A DNA stretch of 64,000 nt from Litsea cubeba (GCA_012931725.1 CM022951.1:31528605-31592604), one strand, 5' to 3'. Positions 41,901 through 54,127 are shown, numbered from the stretch's first letter. Notes: generated by a model not told the origin, from the letters alone. Program-made: numbers and translations.

Positions 41901-44354
41901 GGGTAAGGAACCAGTTCCTCGGACGCTTCGATTGAGTTTATCACCTTGAAGGAAGTAGTGATCTTCTTCTTCGGTGATCTTGATGTTTGTCCACATGTCA
42001 CCATGTTGACGGAGGCAGACCCATAGTTTTTGTCAAAGGTGATGACTCCGTTTTTCCACATCTCATTTATTTTCTCTCTCACAACGAAGCATTGATTGAG
42101 AGGATGCGAGATCATCTGGTGGTATGGACAGTACCGAGGATCGTTGGTTTTGCCAACATCACCCGGTCTTTTTGGTTCAGGCAAGGTGAGCTTGCCGTTT
42201 GCCACAAGAGCCCCGAAGATTTCATCAACATCTTCATCAAACGGGTATTTCTTCTCTACTCGTTCTTTGAAGGCGTCTGAGAGTTCAGGTCTCTTACCAG
42301 CAGCTTTGTTTTCAGCTTTCTTTGGTGGCTGAGGAGCTGGCTTGGTCTGCACATTGAGGACCTCTTTCTTCTTTGGTTCAGAGGTTGCAATGGCGGTTGG
42401 CTCTTTTCTTGATGATTTCTGACTGTTGAGGTCTTTAATCACCGTTTCAGCTTCCATGGAAGCTTCTAGGAGTTCTCCCAGGTTTTTTGATTTGTTGCCG
42501 ATGATCATGGAGCGGATTCTGGCTCTCATGTTGTTTCGGCAGATGTCGACTAGCGACGCTTGTGGCAATACATCAGAGCATTTGTATGCCATTGCTTTCC
42601 ACTTGTGAATGAAGTCATATGTTGATTCATTCTCCCCCTGTTTTAGGCTGCACAGCTGAGCCATAGTAGCGGGATGATCTTCACCTTTGAAGTGAGTGAG
42701 GAAGCGTGTCTCTAGCATGGCCCAGTTTTGGATTGAGTCCTCCGGCAGAGTGGAGTACCAATCGAAGGCCGTACCTTTTAGGGGTACTTGCAAAGAGGCG
42801 GATCTTGAGTGCATCTTGATCTGCGATAGCTCCCGTCAGGATCTTGAAGTGGATGACGTGCTGTCTGGCTGATCCTTTCCCCGTATATGTTTGGAGAGTA
42901 GGATGCTTGAATTTGGTGGGGAACGGGACCGAGTCCATCCATAAGGGATATGGTGGCTTGATCCCATGCTCTTTGAGTATATCTTCTTCTTTTGCTTTGG
43001 CGAGGATACCGTCTACGTCCTTTTTGGTAAGGGCACGTGACTCATTTTCTTCTCTATTTACCTCATCGTCTTGATGATTCGGAGGAGGTTCATTGTTCGC
43101 CTGATTTTGGAAGGCGAGGAGAAGGTTTTCCATCAGAGTTTCAATCCTCTGCTGGCCCTGTTCCAACTGCTGGATGCGGGTGATCGCATCTTCTGGAGGT
43201 GGATTGCGGGGTGGTGGCTCAGAATTTGTAGCCAAGACATTCATCCTTCGTGATTCGAACGAAGAAACTGTCCTGGTGACTGAGCTGGGGCTCATTCTTT
43301 TTGAAGAAGAGCTTGAGGAAGGATCACTCTGCTGTCCTTTGCTTGAAGGAGCAGGGGATTCTTCTGAATGTCTTCTTGTCCTGGAGACGCTGCGGGTCAT
43401 CGGACGTCGGACATGGATTTTTGTTGCTGATTTTTGGCGCCTTCTGGTTTTTCCAACCATATGGACGGCAGCAACTTGGTTGGGTCTTTCTTTTTCGACC
43501 CATTTGGGAGAGACTTGAAGTGTGGGAGGCTGGGTCCTTTGCTTCTCTAGTCTCTTTTGCCGGTATGACGCGCGGCGGCGTATACGACGAGCAATTTGAG
43601 CTTCGGTCAGCTCTGACTGGGCTTTGACGATGAAGGATGTGCTCCCTCGGGCGCAGCAGCCGAGCCTGTCTTCTTTGTAGCTGGGCAAGGACAGGATGCG
43701 AACCCTATCCTTCGCCAGTTGCAGCGAAGCTTTGAATTTTTGAAGTTCGGCCCCTGTAGATATGAAGGGTCGAACTGCAGATTTGTAGGCCATAGCAGAT
43801 GCTTGTGGAGGCCTTGTGATGCATGACTTGATTTTGGGCTTGTAGGAACAAGCCGGCTCATGCTGGGATGACTTGAGAGTCAGGTTGGAGATGGGTCTCT
43901 CCTCTTTCATGTAAGCAAGAGGATAGAACTGGTTCTCCTTGAGTGGGGCCAGGAATGCTGGCTTGGTGGATGTCTGGGACCTTCTCTGTTTTGGTGAAGG
44001 TCTTGGGGACCAAGTCTTGGAGTAGACCTGGTTGTTTGCAGGTTGAGGCCTCGTGGGGCTGCCACGGGCTTCAGGCCTTCTGGTGCTCGCCTTTGGTGTC
44101 ACGGTAGTGACACGTTGAGAGGCGAGTTTCTGCTTCTTAGAAGGAGCAGTTTGTTCCTCAGGAAGTGGGAATGGTCCCAGCGTCCCGAAGACGATAGTTC
44201 GGGGAGTCGAGGTCGACCCGGAGTTCAGAGAGTTGCCGAGGGAGTTGACGCTTCGGCAGCTGATTGGGCGCTTGTAGGTGCGCGTGGTTTGCTTCTGTTG
44301 AAGCATGAGTTGGTGCTTGTTTTCGTCGAAAGTAATGGTTAGTGAAGCTGCCAT
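38951..44354 (-). pseudogene. gag: Element A gag-protease-G-patch region (frameshifted)
   Basis: The start is ATG 44354 (MAASLTITFDENK), chosen over the upstream in-frame ATG at 44390. A long basic, low-complexity N-terminus precedes the capsid-like domain (near 42850-42690). Then come a Cys/His cluster (CPYHQMISHPLNQC, about 42090-42130), acidic Ser/Glu-rich spacers, an aspartic protease (IDPGST near 40120; NILLGRPWI near 39900) and a G-patch-like MGYDAQNPVGLGEGRG near 39215. Compared with B, frame changes occur at the G-run 42781-42784 (+1), near 39340 (+1), near 39155 (-1) and near 38957 (+1). CGA has become the stop TGA at 40427-40429. Its proteins could only come from a related intact copy. 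Confidence 0.85.
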
Positions 44355-44744
44355 TGTTAGTTTTCGAAAATTTCTGAAACAAGACCACATCCATTAGTAA
44401 TCACAAGAATATATTGATCATAAATGGGAAGTTCTATGGTTTCGTCTTTTCAAATTGCTCGAGGTAGATGACCCAAGCAATATGAGGAAGGCAAAATGCC
44501 ATAGAGGGTACAATTGTTCTGATCGCAGGTATGGTAAGCCCAGAATGGGCATCCCAGTGACTGCTAGAAGCAATTGTGAACTTAAATTCGACTTATCGAG
44601 AAGCAGAGCTTGCTCGAGGTAAGAAGAATATAAAGTTGGAGTTACAGATGTGCCGGTCGCAATACAGTAGACCCTGAAAGGGCGTACTAGTACCGCTAGA
44701 CACAAATGTTTTGAGACCGCATCTATGAGATGAGATTCTCTGTT

Positions 44745-45030
44745 TTGAAAGGTCAAGATTGGATTCATCAAAGAGAGCAGATGGTATTCCAATCTGAACA
44801 CGGGCTCAGCGATTTCCGCGAGCGCCAGTGCTCAGAAAGAAATGAACCATGATTTCTCAGATCTGAATCTAAAAATGACGAGTTTTTTTTTTTTTTGAAA
44901 GGCCAATATCGGGTTCATCAAAGAGAGCAAAAGGCACTCCAATCTGAACACGGGCTCAGCGATTTCCGCGAGCGCCAGTGCTCAGAAAGGAGAAGACCAA
45001 GATTTCTCTAATCTAAACCCAAAAATGACG
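44745..45030. repeat. Leader repeat class 1 of element A (2 copies)
   Basis: Two ~150-bp units at 44745 and 44895 share ATCTGAACACGGGCTCAGCG and TCCGCGAGCGCCAGTGCTCA, followed by a T-run. They are in the untranslated leader between the primer site and gag. Confidence 0.8.
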
Positions 45031-45048
45031 GAAGTTTTTTTTTTGAAG

Positions 45049-45080
<32 letters not shown>

Positions 45081-45460
45081 TTTTTTTTATTTTTTATTTT
45101 TTTTTAAGATTTTTTTTTTGAAAATTTTTTTTATTTTTATTTTTTTATTTTAAAATTATATATATATTTTTTTAAAAAAATTTATTTTTTTTATTTATTT
45201 AAAAGACGAGAGAGTACACATAGGCCTCCTAACCCGGTCTTATGAAATCTTGATTGATAGAATTGCCCCCAGGTAAGGGTAGGATTACTTAATGAACCCG
45301 TTTGGAGGACCCTTGCCTAGAACAGTCAAGCTGTCTCCACACTCTGGACAAGGCTTTTCTTTGAATCAACCATGATCAAAGAACACAGTTGGTTTAACCT
45401 TAGTGGTCTATGTCTTTTTTTTTGTTTATATATATATATATATATTTTTTTGATTTTTAA
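45031..45460. other. T-rich tract and spacer of the A leader
   Basis: 45035-45205 is almost pure T/A, including TATATATA. 45206-45420 is unique non-coding sequence, and 45421-45447 is another TA run. No gene. Confidence 0.6.
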
Positions 45461-46137
45461 TGAACTCATCGAAGAGAAACGATGGCCCAAAACCTTAGTC
45501 GAACAGGCTCAACATTTCTGCAAGCGCGATGAACGATAGGAACGGATCAAGGTTTCTCAATTTTGAATCCAAATTGAGAAATCTAAAATTTTTTTTTTTA
45601 CTTTTTTTTTTACTTTTTATATATATATATATATATATTTTTATTTTTAATGAACTCATCGAAGAGAAACGATGGCCCAAAACCTTAGTCGAACAGGCTC
45701 AACATTTCTGCAAGCGCGATGAACGATAGGAACGGATCAAGGTTTCTCAATTTTGAATCCAAATTGAGAAATCTAAAATTTTTTTACTTTTTTTTATATA
45801 TATATATATTTTTTTGATTTTTTAATGAACTCATCGAAGAGAAACGATGGCCCAAAACCTTAGTCGAACAGGCTCAACATTTCTGCAAGCGCGATGAACG
45901 ATAGGAACGGATCAAGGTTTCTCAATTTTGAATCCAAATTGAGAAATCTAAAATTTTTTTTACTTTTTTTATATATATATATATTTTTTTATTTTTAATG
46001 AACTCATCGAAGAGAAACGATGGCCCAAAACCTTAGTCGAACAGGCTCAACATTTCTGCAAGCGCGATGAATGATAGGAACGGATCAAGGTTTCTCAATT
46101 TTGAATCCAAATTGACAAATCTGATTTTTTTTGTTTT
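45461..46137. repeat. Leader repeat class 2 of element A (4 copies)
   Basis: Four nearly identical units start at 45461, 45651, 45826 and 45999 (spacing 190, 175 and 173 bp). Each contains TGAACTCATCGAAGAGAAAC and AACATTTCTGCAAGCGCGAT and ends in a T/TA-run. Most length variation lies in the TA runs. B has lost this region. Confidence 0.88.
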
Positions 46138-46355
46138 TTTAAAATTTTTTTTTTTTGAAAAGAGAAAGAGTGGAAATAAATTCAAAGAATTAGAAATTTC
46201 CAAACAAAAAATCTCATCTCATTTTTTTTTTTTGCAGAATTCAACATAGGCCACCAATTATAAAGTAGCCAAGGAATCGAGAAAAGAAATATAAGCATAG
46301 AGCAAAATATATGATATGCAAATATTTCATTTCTAGCATCGTGTTCTCAAATAAA

Positions 46356-46377
46356 CGAGTCCCACCGGGTGATGCCA
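46356..46377 (-). other. Candidate primer binding site of element A
   Basis: On the minus strand, three bases after the LTR end, TGGCATCACCCGGTGGG begins a 22-nt stretch. Its complement ends GATGCCA and includes GAGTCCCACC, like the T-arm and CCA end of a tRNA. I cannot name the tRNA; it is not initiator Met. Confidence 0.55.
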
Positions 46378-46380
46378 GCT

Positions 46381-48692
46381 TGATGGACCGCGCTCCTGCT
46401 CGGTTCTACCGAGGTCGGCGGACGTGGGAGTCCGTTTGGTTCCAACCCTTTCGTAACCGGGGGGCAGGGGCGTGCATCAACATTTCTTTTTTTTGTGGGT
46501 GTGCCAGATTTTCTATTTTTACTTGGAATTGCAAGTGGTGATCCGGAGATCAACCTTCACAAGTAAAAAGGAAATCAACTTCTTTCAAGTTTTCCATTGC
46601 ACATATATTTAAGAAAAGAGACATTTTTTTGGTTTGCCATGAAAGGCGATTTTTTTGGCATTTATAGCCGATTTTGGCGTTTATAGCCGATTTTTGGCGT
46701 TTATAGCCGATTTTGGCGTTTATAGCCGATTTACAATCCTTATCAATAATGAAAGACAAGAATTGTGATTTTTGTCTCTTTTGAAAAAATACAAACTACA
46801 ATGAAAAGCAAGAAAAGGAGGATCTAACTTCTCAGGAGATTGTGGGGGACTCGTTTAGATTGACGGTCGCAAGCCATATGTGGGCTTCGCCATCATCCAT
46901 GCAGATGAGAACAGAGGATGCTATTGATTCGCTTGGCTTGGCTATAACCTCAGGTTTTTAGAGGACAAAGACCAAAGGAAGGTCCTATGTCCAATAAAAA
47001 GCCGAGTAGACGGGCTGAAAAGCCACATCTAAGCCATTGGAGGCAGGAGGAGAAGGCAAGGACCTTGGGGGGGGTACCACCCTAAGGGACTTTTGTCACC
47101 TTGTTGCGGTGGCCGGTGTAGAACTTCCGCAGAGTTTCCTCTCTTTTTCCTTTCTTTGGATTTCTGTCTGTGTGCTTGTGCTTTTTTCTCTGATGTTTCT
47201 GATCTCCTTTCTTCTTGGAGAGCCCTCCTATTTATAGGCTTTTAGGTAGCCTTTTAGGTGGGTTTATGGGCTGAGGAGTTACAAAATTGAATTGTTTATT
47301 TTGTAACTCCTTTTTCTTGGCTTCTGATTGGCCGGAGGAGATTGAGGGCATTTAATCGCCTTTAATCGCCTTGATGGGAGGAGTTTCATGGGTTAAATGC
47401 CATGAATTTCTTGACTTGTAACTCCCGAATGCTTGCTTCTGATTGGGCCGTCCAAAGAAATGGATTAATGACTGTAATAAAGTTAGTCAATTAATCGCAT
47501 TAAGTGGTCGCCGAGCAGCTGAAGAGTCGCGGGCCGTGCCACGTCTTTTGAGATTCTTCTGTTGATGATCATCGATGGATCTTCATGTAGATCGACATCA
47601 GATGACCATGTAATTTCAGGTGTTTGTTGCCAACAGCGGGTCGGTGCCATCTGTCCTGTCGATTTCTCGATCGGTCGGGTAGAAAGCACACTTTTTTGGT
47701 TGACCGGGTGGCGATCAATACTGTCTTCGATACTCTTGATCATTTACCCGTGTTTTGGACGGATGTCAGAGGACTTGGTGTCTCAAAAGCATGAATTTTG
47801 GAAAGTACCAGAGGCTGGGCTCCTCGAATCGCGAAAAAACGGCGAAAACCGGGGTTTCCGGGGCTTTCCCGGCGACCCCGGGTTCCAAGGTCGCTGGCGA
47901 CCCTGGCCCAGGGTCGCAGGGGCCTGCGACCTTGGGCTAGGGTCGCAGGGGGCTGCGACCCTGGGGGGGTTTTCCCCCTTTCGTGTCCCGTTTTGCGTCC
48001 GTTTTTGCTTTTTTTCGATTCTTTTTTCTTCTGTACTTTTCCTTGACATTTTGACCATTTATTGGCCTGATTTCTTTGTAGGAAACCTGATGAGAATCCT
48101 TGCATTTTATTTTGCAAAGTTTCCAATTTCCTGAGAAAGCCGAAGACTTTGTCGCGCAGAGCTGCCGATTTTCCGTCAGAAGCTAAAACTGGGCCAAACG
48201 ATGTCGGAATGACCTGAAATTTGGTGTGAAGCCTCCTGAGCAATAAATAAGACCAACCATAGGCTTTTGTTTGAGTTTTGAAGCCGTTTGGGGTCCTATC
48301 ACCTATGGACTTGCTTTTTGTCGCGATGAAGATGTCACGGTTTGATGTGCGGTCAACCGATGTCCGATTGACTTGAAATTTGACAGGGAACCTATTAGAG
48401 TCATTTTAAGATGATCCATAGGCTCTGTCTTGGAAACCATGGTCCCGGAGAGCTTTTGTCGCCGAGAGCTCCTTTTCGGCTGTCGGAGAAGCGAAGTTAG
48501 GCCAAATGATTTTGAAATGGCCCGAAACTTCTTGTGTACTCCTCTTTTGGCTGTCTGGAAGAATCTTGCAGTTTTTGTTTGATTCTGACAAGATTTGATT
48601 TTTGGAAGCAGCATTGCCTATTTATGGCAGGTTGCGACTTCATGTAGCTCTTTGGATCTTGAAAAGGCAAAGTGACATTTTTGGTGTCAACA
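46381..48692 (-). mobile_element. Element A 5' LTR
   Basis: 2,312 bp, same borders as the 3' LTR. TATAAATA on the minus strand is at 47229-47236. Compared with the 3' LTR it lacks 26 bp near 47274. A few substitutions are CpG-type, for example in the GC-rich hairpins near 47890. Confidence 0.95.
47229..47236 (-). promoter_or_regulatory. TATA box of the A 5' LTR
   Basis: Minus strand TATAAATA in GCCTATAAATAGGAGGG. Transcription would proceed leftward into the leader and gag. Confidence 0.65.
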
Positions 48693-48697
48693 ATCCC
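48693..48697. repeat. Target site duplication of element A, right copy (ATCCC)
   Basis: It matches 25559-25563; B sequence resumes here. Confidence 0.95.
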
Positions 48698-48862
48698 TTT
48701 CACTACCATAAAATTCCCCTGGAAGTTCAAAAGGCTACAAAAACCAAAAGAAAGACAGCTCAAAGACTCTTGGTCAAGTCACAAGCTCTCCATCAAAAAT
48801 CTCTTCGAGGCACATCGACTACCAAAGTCAAGCAACTCGTCGCTGCACCTTGAGGGGGCATT
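48693..48862 (+). other. Element B 3' end and polypurine tract
   Basis: The last internal bases of B after the A insertion, matching A 27902-28072 on the opposite strand. GAGGGGGCATT at 48852-48862 is the polypurine tract before the 3' LTR. Confidence 0.88.
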
Positions 48863-51447
48863 TGTTGACACCAAAAATGTCACTTTGCCTCTTCAAGATC
48901 CAAAAAGCTACATGAAGTCGCAACCTACCATAAATAGGCAATGCTACTTCGAAAAAATCAAATCTTGTCAGAATCAAACAAAAATTGCAAGATCTTTCAA
49001 GACAGCCAAAAGAGGAGTACACAAGAAGTTTCAGGCCATTTCAAAATCATTTGGCCTAACTTCGCTTCTCCGGCAGCTGAAAAGGAGCTCCCGGTGGCGA
49101 AAGCATCGGAGACACCAAATCTTCGATCAGAGCCGATGGATGGTCTCAAAATACATCCAAAAGGCTCCACGTCAAGTTTCGAGTCAAACCGACAACGTTT
49201 GACCCTACATCAACCCTCGAACAGCTAAAAATCAAGCCTCTCGGCGGCGAGAACCACCAAGGCCATCACTCATCAGATAGAGCACATGGACGGCTTCAAA
49301 ATGCTTACAAAGGGCTACATGTCAAATTTCAGGTCATTTCGACAACATTTGACCAGACTTTGATGCTTGGAAACCAAATCAAGCCTCTCGGCGGCGAAGC
49401 TCCCCGGGACCATGGTTTCCAAGACAGAGGCTGTGGATCATCTTAAATGACTCCAATAGGTTCCCTGTCAAATTTCAAGTCAATCGGACATCGGTTGACC
49501 GCACATCAAGCCGCGACAAAAATAAGTCTACTGGTGATAGGACCCCAAACAGCTTCAAAACTCAAACAAAAGCCTATGGTTGGTCTTATTTATTGCTCAG
49601 GAGGCTTCACCTCAAATTTCATCATTCCAACATCGTTTGTCCCAGTTTCAGCTTCTGACGGAAAATCGGCAGCTCTGCGCGACAAAGTCTTCGGCTTTCT
49701 CGGAAAATTGGAAACTTTGCAACCTAAAATGCAAGGATTCTCATCAAGTTTTCTACAGGGAAATCAGGCCAATAAATGATAAAAAATGTTAAGAAAAAAT
49801 ACAGAAGAAAAAAGAATCGAAAAACATCAAAGACGGACGTAAAACGGGACAAAAAAGGGGAAAACCCCTCGAGGGTCGAAGAACCCTGCAACCCTGGCCC
49901 AGGGTCGCCGGCGACCATGGAGTCCGGGATCGCTAGGTGGGCCCCGGAAGCACCATTTTTCGTCATTTTCCACTATTCGAAGCGTCCAACTTTTGGGATT
50001 TTCCAAAATTCATACTTTTGAGACACCAAATCCTCTGACATCCGTCAAAATCATGGGTCAATCATCAAGAGTATCAAAATCAACATTGATCGCCAACCGG
50101 TCAACCAAAAAAGTGTGCTTTCTACCCAACCGATTGAGAAATCGACAGAACAAATGGCACCGACCCGCTGTTGGCAACCAATACCTGAAGTTACATGGTC
50201 ATCCGATGTCGATCTACATGAAGATCCATCGATGATCATCGCCAAAAGAATCCCAAAAGACACGGCACGGCCCGCGACTCTTCAACTGCTTGGCGACCAC
50301 TTAATGAGATTAATTGACTAGCTTTATTGCAGTCATTAATTCATTTCTTTGGACGGCCCAATCAGAAGCAAGCATCCGGGAGTTACAAGTCAATTGATTC
50401 ATGGCATTTAACCCATGAAACTCCTCCCATCATGGCGATCAAAGGCGATTAAATGCCCTCAATCTCCTCCAGCCAATTAGAAGCCAAGAAAAAGGAGTTA
50501 CAAAATAAAGAATTCAATCTTGTAACTCCTCCCTTTATGAAGCTTTATGACAATTAAGGCTCATAAATCCTCCTAAATGGCTACCTAAAAGCCTATAAAT
50601 AGGAGAGCATTCCAAAGAATTCCAGATCGGAAAAAACCAAACAGAGATCCCTGATCAGAGAAAGAGACTTCAGAAAATCCGAAAATTCAGACAGAAAAAG
50701 GCATCAGAAATCTAAGAGAAAGAAAGAGAGAAAACTCTGCGAAGTTCTGCACGGACCGCTACTACAAGGTGGCAAAAAGTACCCCCCCCCCCATGGTCTT
50801 TGCCTTCTCCTTCTGCCTCCAAGGGCTTAGACGTGGCTTTTCAGCCCTTCTACTTAGCTTTTTATTAGACATACGACCTCCTCTTGGAGTTTGTCCTCTA
50901 AAAACCTGAGGTTATAGCCAAGCCAAGCGAATCAAGAGCTTCCTTTGTTCTCATATGCATGAATGATGGCGAAGTCCACATATGGCTTGCGACCGTCAAT
51001 CTGAACGAGTCCCCCACAATCTCCTGAGAAGTTAGACCCTCCTTTTCTTGCTTTTAATTGTAGTTTGTATTTTTCCAAAAGAGATGAAAAATCACAACTC
51101 TTGTCTTTCATTATTGATAAGAATTGTAAATCGGCTATAAATGCCAGCTATAAATGCCAAAATCAGCTATAAATTCCAAAAAAATCGCCTTTCACGGCAA
51201 ACCAAGAAAAATGTCTCTTTTCTTAAATATGTGCAATGGAAAACTTGAAAGAAGTTGATTTCCTTTTTACTTGCGAAGGTCGATCTCCGGATCACCACTT
51301 GTAATTCCAAGTAAAATAGAAAATCTGGCACACCCACACAAAAAAATGTTGATGCATACCTTTGCCCCCCGGTTACAAAAGGGTCGGACCCAACGAACTC
51401 CCACATCCGCCGACCTTGGTAGAACCGAGCAGAAGCGTTGTCCATCA
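48863..51447 (+). mobile_element. Element B 3' LTR
   Basis: 2,585 bp from TGTTGACACC to GTCCATCA. It is longer than A's LTRs because it has extra tandem units at 49100-49430. TATAAATA is at 50594-50601, and the GGCTATAAATGCC array (near 51132) is shortened. Confidence 0.93.
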
Positions 51448-51452
51448 GTTAT
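51448..51452. repeat. Target site duplication of element B, right copy (GTTAT)
   Basis: It matches 3248-3252; the codons of D continue across the join. Confidence 0.93.
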
Positions 51453-53213
51453 CTTGGAAGAAATTCGAGAATAATCAATTCCAAATCTAGAAAGAACCGA
51501 ACATGAGGAAAATCTACCCATACCTAACCCAATAGTTACACCGGAACCTCGTCATAGTGGGAAGATTGTTAGGCCACCGAACAAGTTCACGTTTTTGGGA
51601 GAGTCCTACGAGGCAATCCCGGAGGAACAAGAACAAGATAACTACAACTATGATGAAGCAATTAATGACCAAGATTCGGGATGTTGGTAAGAAGCTATGA
51701 AAGCTGAAAAAAGTCCATGTACTCCAATCAGGTCTGGAAACTTATGGATTTGCCTGCCAATATTAAACTTATTGGGTTCAAGTGGGTCTACAAGAGAAAA
51801 GGAGGACCGGATGGAAGAGTTGAGACCTTTAAGGCCAGGCTTATTGCGAAAGGGTACACTCAGAAAGAGGGTATCGATTAAGATGAGACCTTTTCACTGG
51901 TAGCCATGCTCAAGTCTATCCGGGTTCTCTTATCCATTGCAGCTCATCTCAATAATGAGATTTGGCAAATGGATGTCAAGATGACGTTCCTTAACAACCA
52001 TCTTGAAGAAGATATCTATATGATGCAACCAGACGGTTTTGTAGCTAAGGGCCAAGAGCAAAGAGTTTGAAAACTGCAGAAGTCTATTTATGGACTGAAG
52101 CAGGCGTCTTGAAGCTGGAACATCCATTTTGATCAAGCAATCAGATCCTTTGGTTTTTGTCAAAATCCGGATGAGTCGTGTGTGTACATAAAAAATGAAG
52201 GAGGCATGGTAGGTTTTCTGGTATTATATGTCGATGACATCCTCCTCCTTGGGAGTGATATGGGAATGTTATTAACGATAAAAGTTTGGTTAGCTAAAAC
52301 TTTTGATATGAAGGATTTGGGAGAAGCTAGCTACATCCTATGAATCAAACTTTATCAAGATAAAAAAAATACGATGATTGGCTTATCCCAAGTTGCGTAC
52401 ATAGATAAGGTACTGGTACGGTTTGCAATGCAAAATTTCAAGAAGGGTATCACACCTTTCAGGCATGGATTGCACATTTCCAAGGATTAGTGTCCCAAGA
52501 CAACAAAGGACAAATGAGCAGATGAGAGCGGTACCATACGCTTTGGCCAATGGTAGCCTCATTTATGCTATGCTTTGCACTAGACCGGATATCTGTCACG
52601 CAGTAGGCCTAGCCAGCAGATATCAGTCAAACCCAGGACCTGACCATTGGACTGCTATGAAATGTATTCTCAAATACTTGAGAAGGACTAGAGATTACAT
52701 GTTAATTTATAGCAGTGATGAGTTAATTCTAGTTGGATACATAGATTCTAACTTCATGTTAGATAAGGATTCAAGAAAATCCACCTCTAGATATGTGTTT
52801 ATGCTTGGCGGCGGAGCTATTAGCTTGAGAAATATCAAACAAGAATCAACCTCTGATTTCACCTTGGAGGCTGAATACGTAGCAGCATATGAAGCAGCTA
52901 AGGAAGCAATATGGCTTAAAAGATTCCTTCTGAAACTTGGAGTAGTACCTTTGGCGCAACAACCGCTCACGTTTACTGTGACAGCAGAGGGGAAGTTGCA
53001 TAATCCAAGGAACCAAGAAGCCATAAAAGCCAAAAGCACATACAGAGAAAATATCATCTATTTAAAGAGATTGTGCAGAAAGGTGACATAACTATCACCA
53101 AAATAGTATCTGCAGATAATCTCGCAGATCCCTTTACTAAGCCTTTGACTACCAAAGTCATTGAGCGGCATGTAGACGGGATGCGAATGAGATGCAACCC
53201 TAACTGGCATTGA
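51453..53213 (+). pseudogene. Element D (Ty1/copia), right part: RT and RNase H
   Basis: The linker and reverse transcriptase of a copia element with several frameshifts and stops. Signatures: KSIYGLKQAS near 52083, LYVDDILLL near 52228, and then a 222-codon open stretch (52423-53091) with SLIYAMLCTRPDICHAVGLA and an RNase H-like end (TLEAEYVAAYEAAKEAIWL near 52870). Nonsense and frame breaks occur in the RT N-terminal part (51690-52080), at 52341 and around 53085. The final codons run to TGA at 53211. It was dead before or soon after B entered. Confidence 0.85.
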
Positions 53214-53217
53214 GTCC

Positions 53218-53614
53218 AAGTGGGAGATTGCTAGATTATATGTTCTCAATCCAGTGGATGATGTAAATAAATTGACTTATTTCTTAATTAATATAATCAT
53301 GCTTTTATTCATATGATGAATAGTTTTTTATTTCATGAGATGAATGGCATTTTTATTCCTTGTTTGTACTTGACCAATACGATATGAAATGATGGTTCAT
53401 GAGATGAACCGAAGCCCACGAGTATATTAGATGTGATCCACATGTGCGGATGAGAACCACATACAAGAGACATAAATCACAAATCTTATACTTGAATTGA
53501 TTCACAACCAGTGATGAGATTGGGCATCTCATCTGACAAGGTTGTAACATTATGATCACTATGAGATAGTGTGATTTGTCTCAATCATTAGAGTGTAAAA
53601 CTATGGATCAGTGT
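53218..53614 (+). mobile_element. Element D polypurine tract and partial 3' LTR
   Basis: AAGTGGGAGAT (53218-53228) is followed by TGCTAGATTATATG, a typical copia LTR start (canonical TGTTAG). About 386 bp of LTR are present before E interrupts at 53615. Confidence 0.65.
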
Positions 53615-54119
53615 TGTCAGACCCCGACCCAGGTTTGAAATATTTAATTATATTTTTAACCGTGATTAGTTGATAAGTGGGGTTAGTGGACGATTAGCTT
53701 ATTTTATTAAGCTAGATTAGAATGTTTGATTAGCTTTGGGAGCTTTTGAGAATCATTGACTTAGGATTGACGCGGGCCGGGGCGCCCGTGGATTGTGCGT
53801 TAATTTGTGGAGTTTAACTTTGATGTTCGTAAAATCCCAATTTTTGTGTATTTTGACTCATTTCATCTAGGTCATCAACTTTCATGTTTTGGCCAATTTG
53901 ATTTAATGGCCAGAAATCGCGTTTTTCGAGGAAAAGGGCAAAACTGACCTTTCACACACAATCTGTACCCAAATTTCGAAAATTTCATAAATTGACAAAA
54001 ATATACTTTTTGGAAAGTAGAAATTTTGCTGATCGTTTTTGTCTTCTTCTTCGTTTTCGTTCGGGGCCCGCAAATGCCATTTTCAGCTTTGTGAAGACCA
54101 GGGCCCACAAAACTTATCT

Positions 54120-54127
54120 TATAAGTA
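54120..54127 (+). promoter_or_regulatory. TATA-like box of the E 5' LTR
   Basis: TATAAGTA in CTTATAAGTAGGGG, followed by a CT-rich transcript-start-like stretch; conserved at 62263 in the 3' LTR. Confidence 0.5.

Larger units (their letters stand above)
25564..48692 (-). mobile_element. Element A: 23.1-kb Tat-lineage Ty3/gypsy element with antisense gene
   Basis: Complete on the minus strand: 5' LTR 46381-48692, primer site, repeat-rich leader, gag-protease-G-patch (44354-38958), pol (to 35296), hairpin spacer, antisense gene (plus strand, 29084-33763) with its promoter, polypurine tract and 3' LTR 25564-27901. It inserted into B, a member of its own family, in the opposite orientation. By eye the LTRs differ at roughly twenty positions plus a 26-bp deletion in the 5' copy, so A is much younger than B. 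RT type, a second RNase H and integrase last place it in the Tat lineage. An antisense ORF in this position is known in the Grande family. Confidence 0.95.
3253..51447 (+). mobile_element. Element B: old Tat-lineage Ty3/gypsy retrotransposon, interrupted by A and C
   Basis: LTRs begin TGTTGACACC and the 3' copy ends CCATCA. The 5-bp duplication GTTAT flanks the whole. Removing C (16634-24698) and A (25564-48692) leaves about 17 kb of B itself. B carries decayed gag-protease, a partial integrase, hairpin arrays, a broken antisense gene on the minus strand, a polypurine tract and a full 3' LTR. Compared with A, it lacks the end of its 5' LTR through the start of gag, the RT and RNase H region, and part of the antisense gene. 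It sits inside the pol gene of D. Confidence 0.92.

Noticed and set aside
40937..44342. Plus-strand open frames opposite A gag
   Set aside because: They overlap the gag frame in antisense and contain no recognisable domain; the supported antisense gene is elsewhere (29084-33763).
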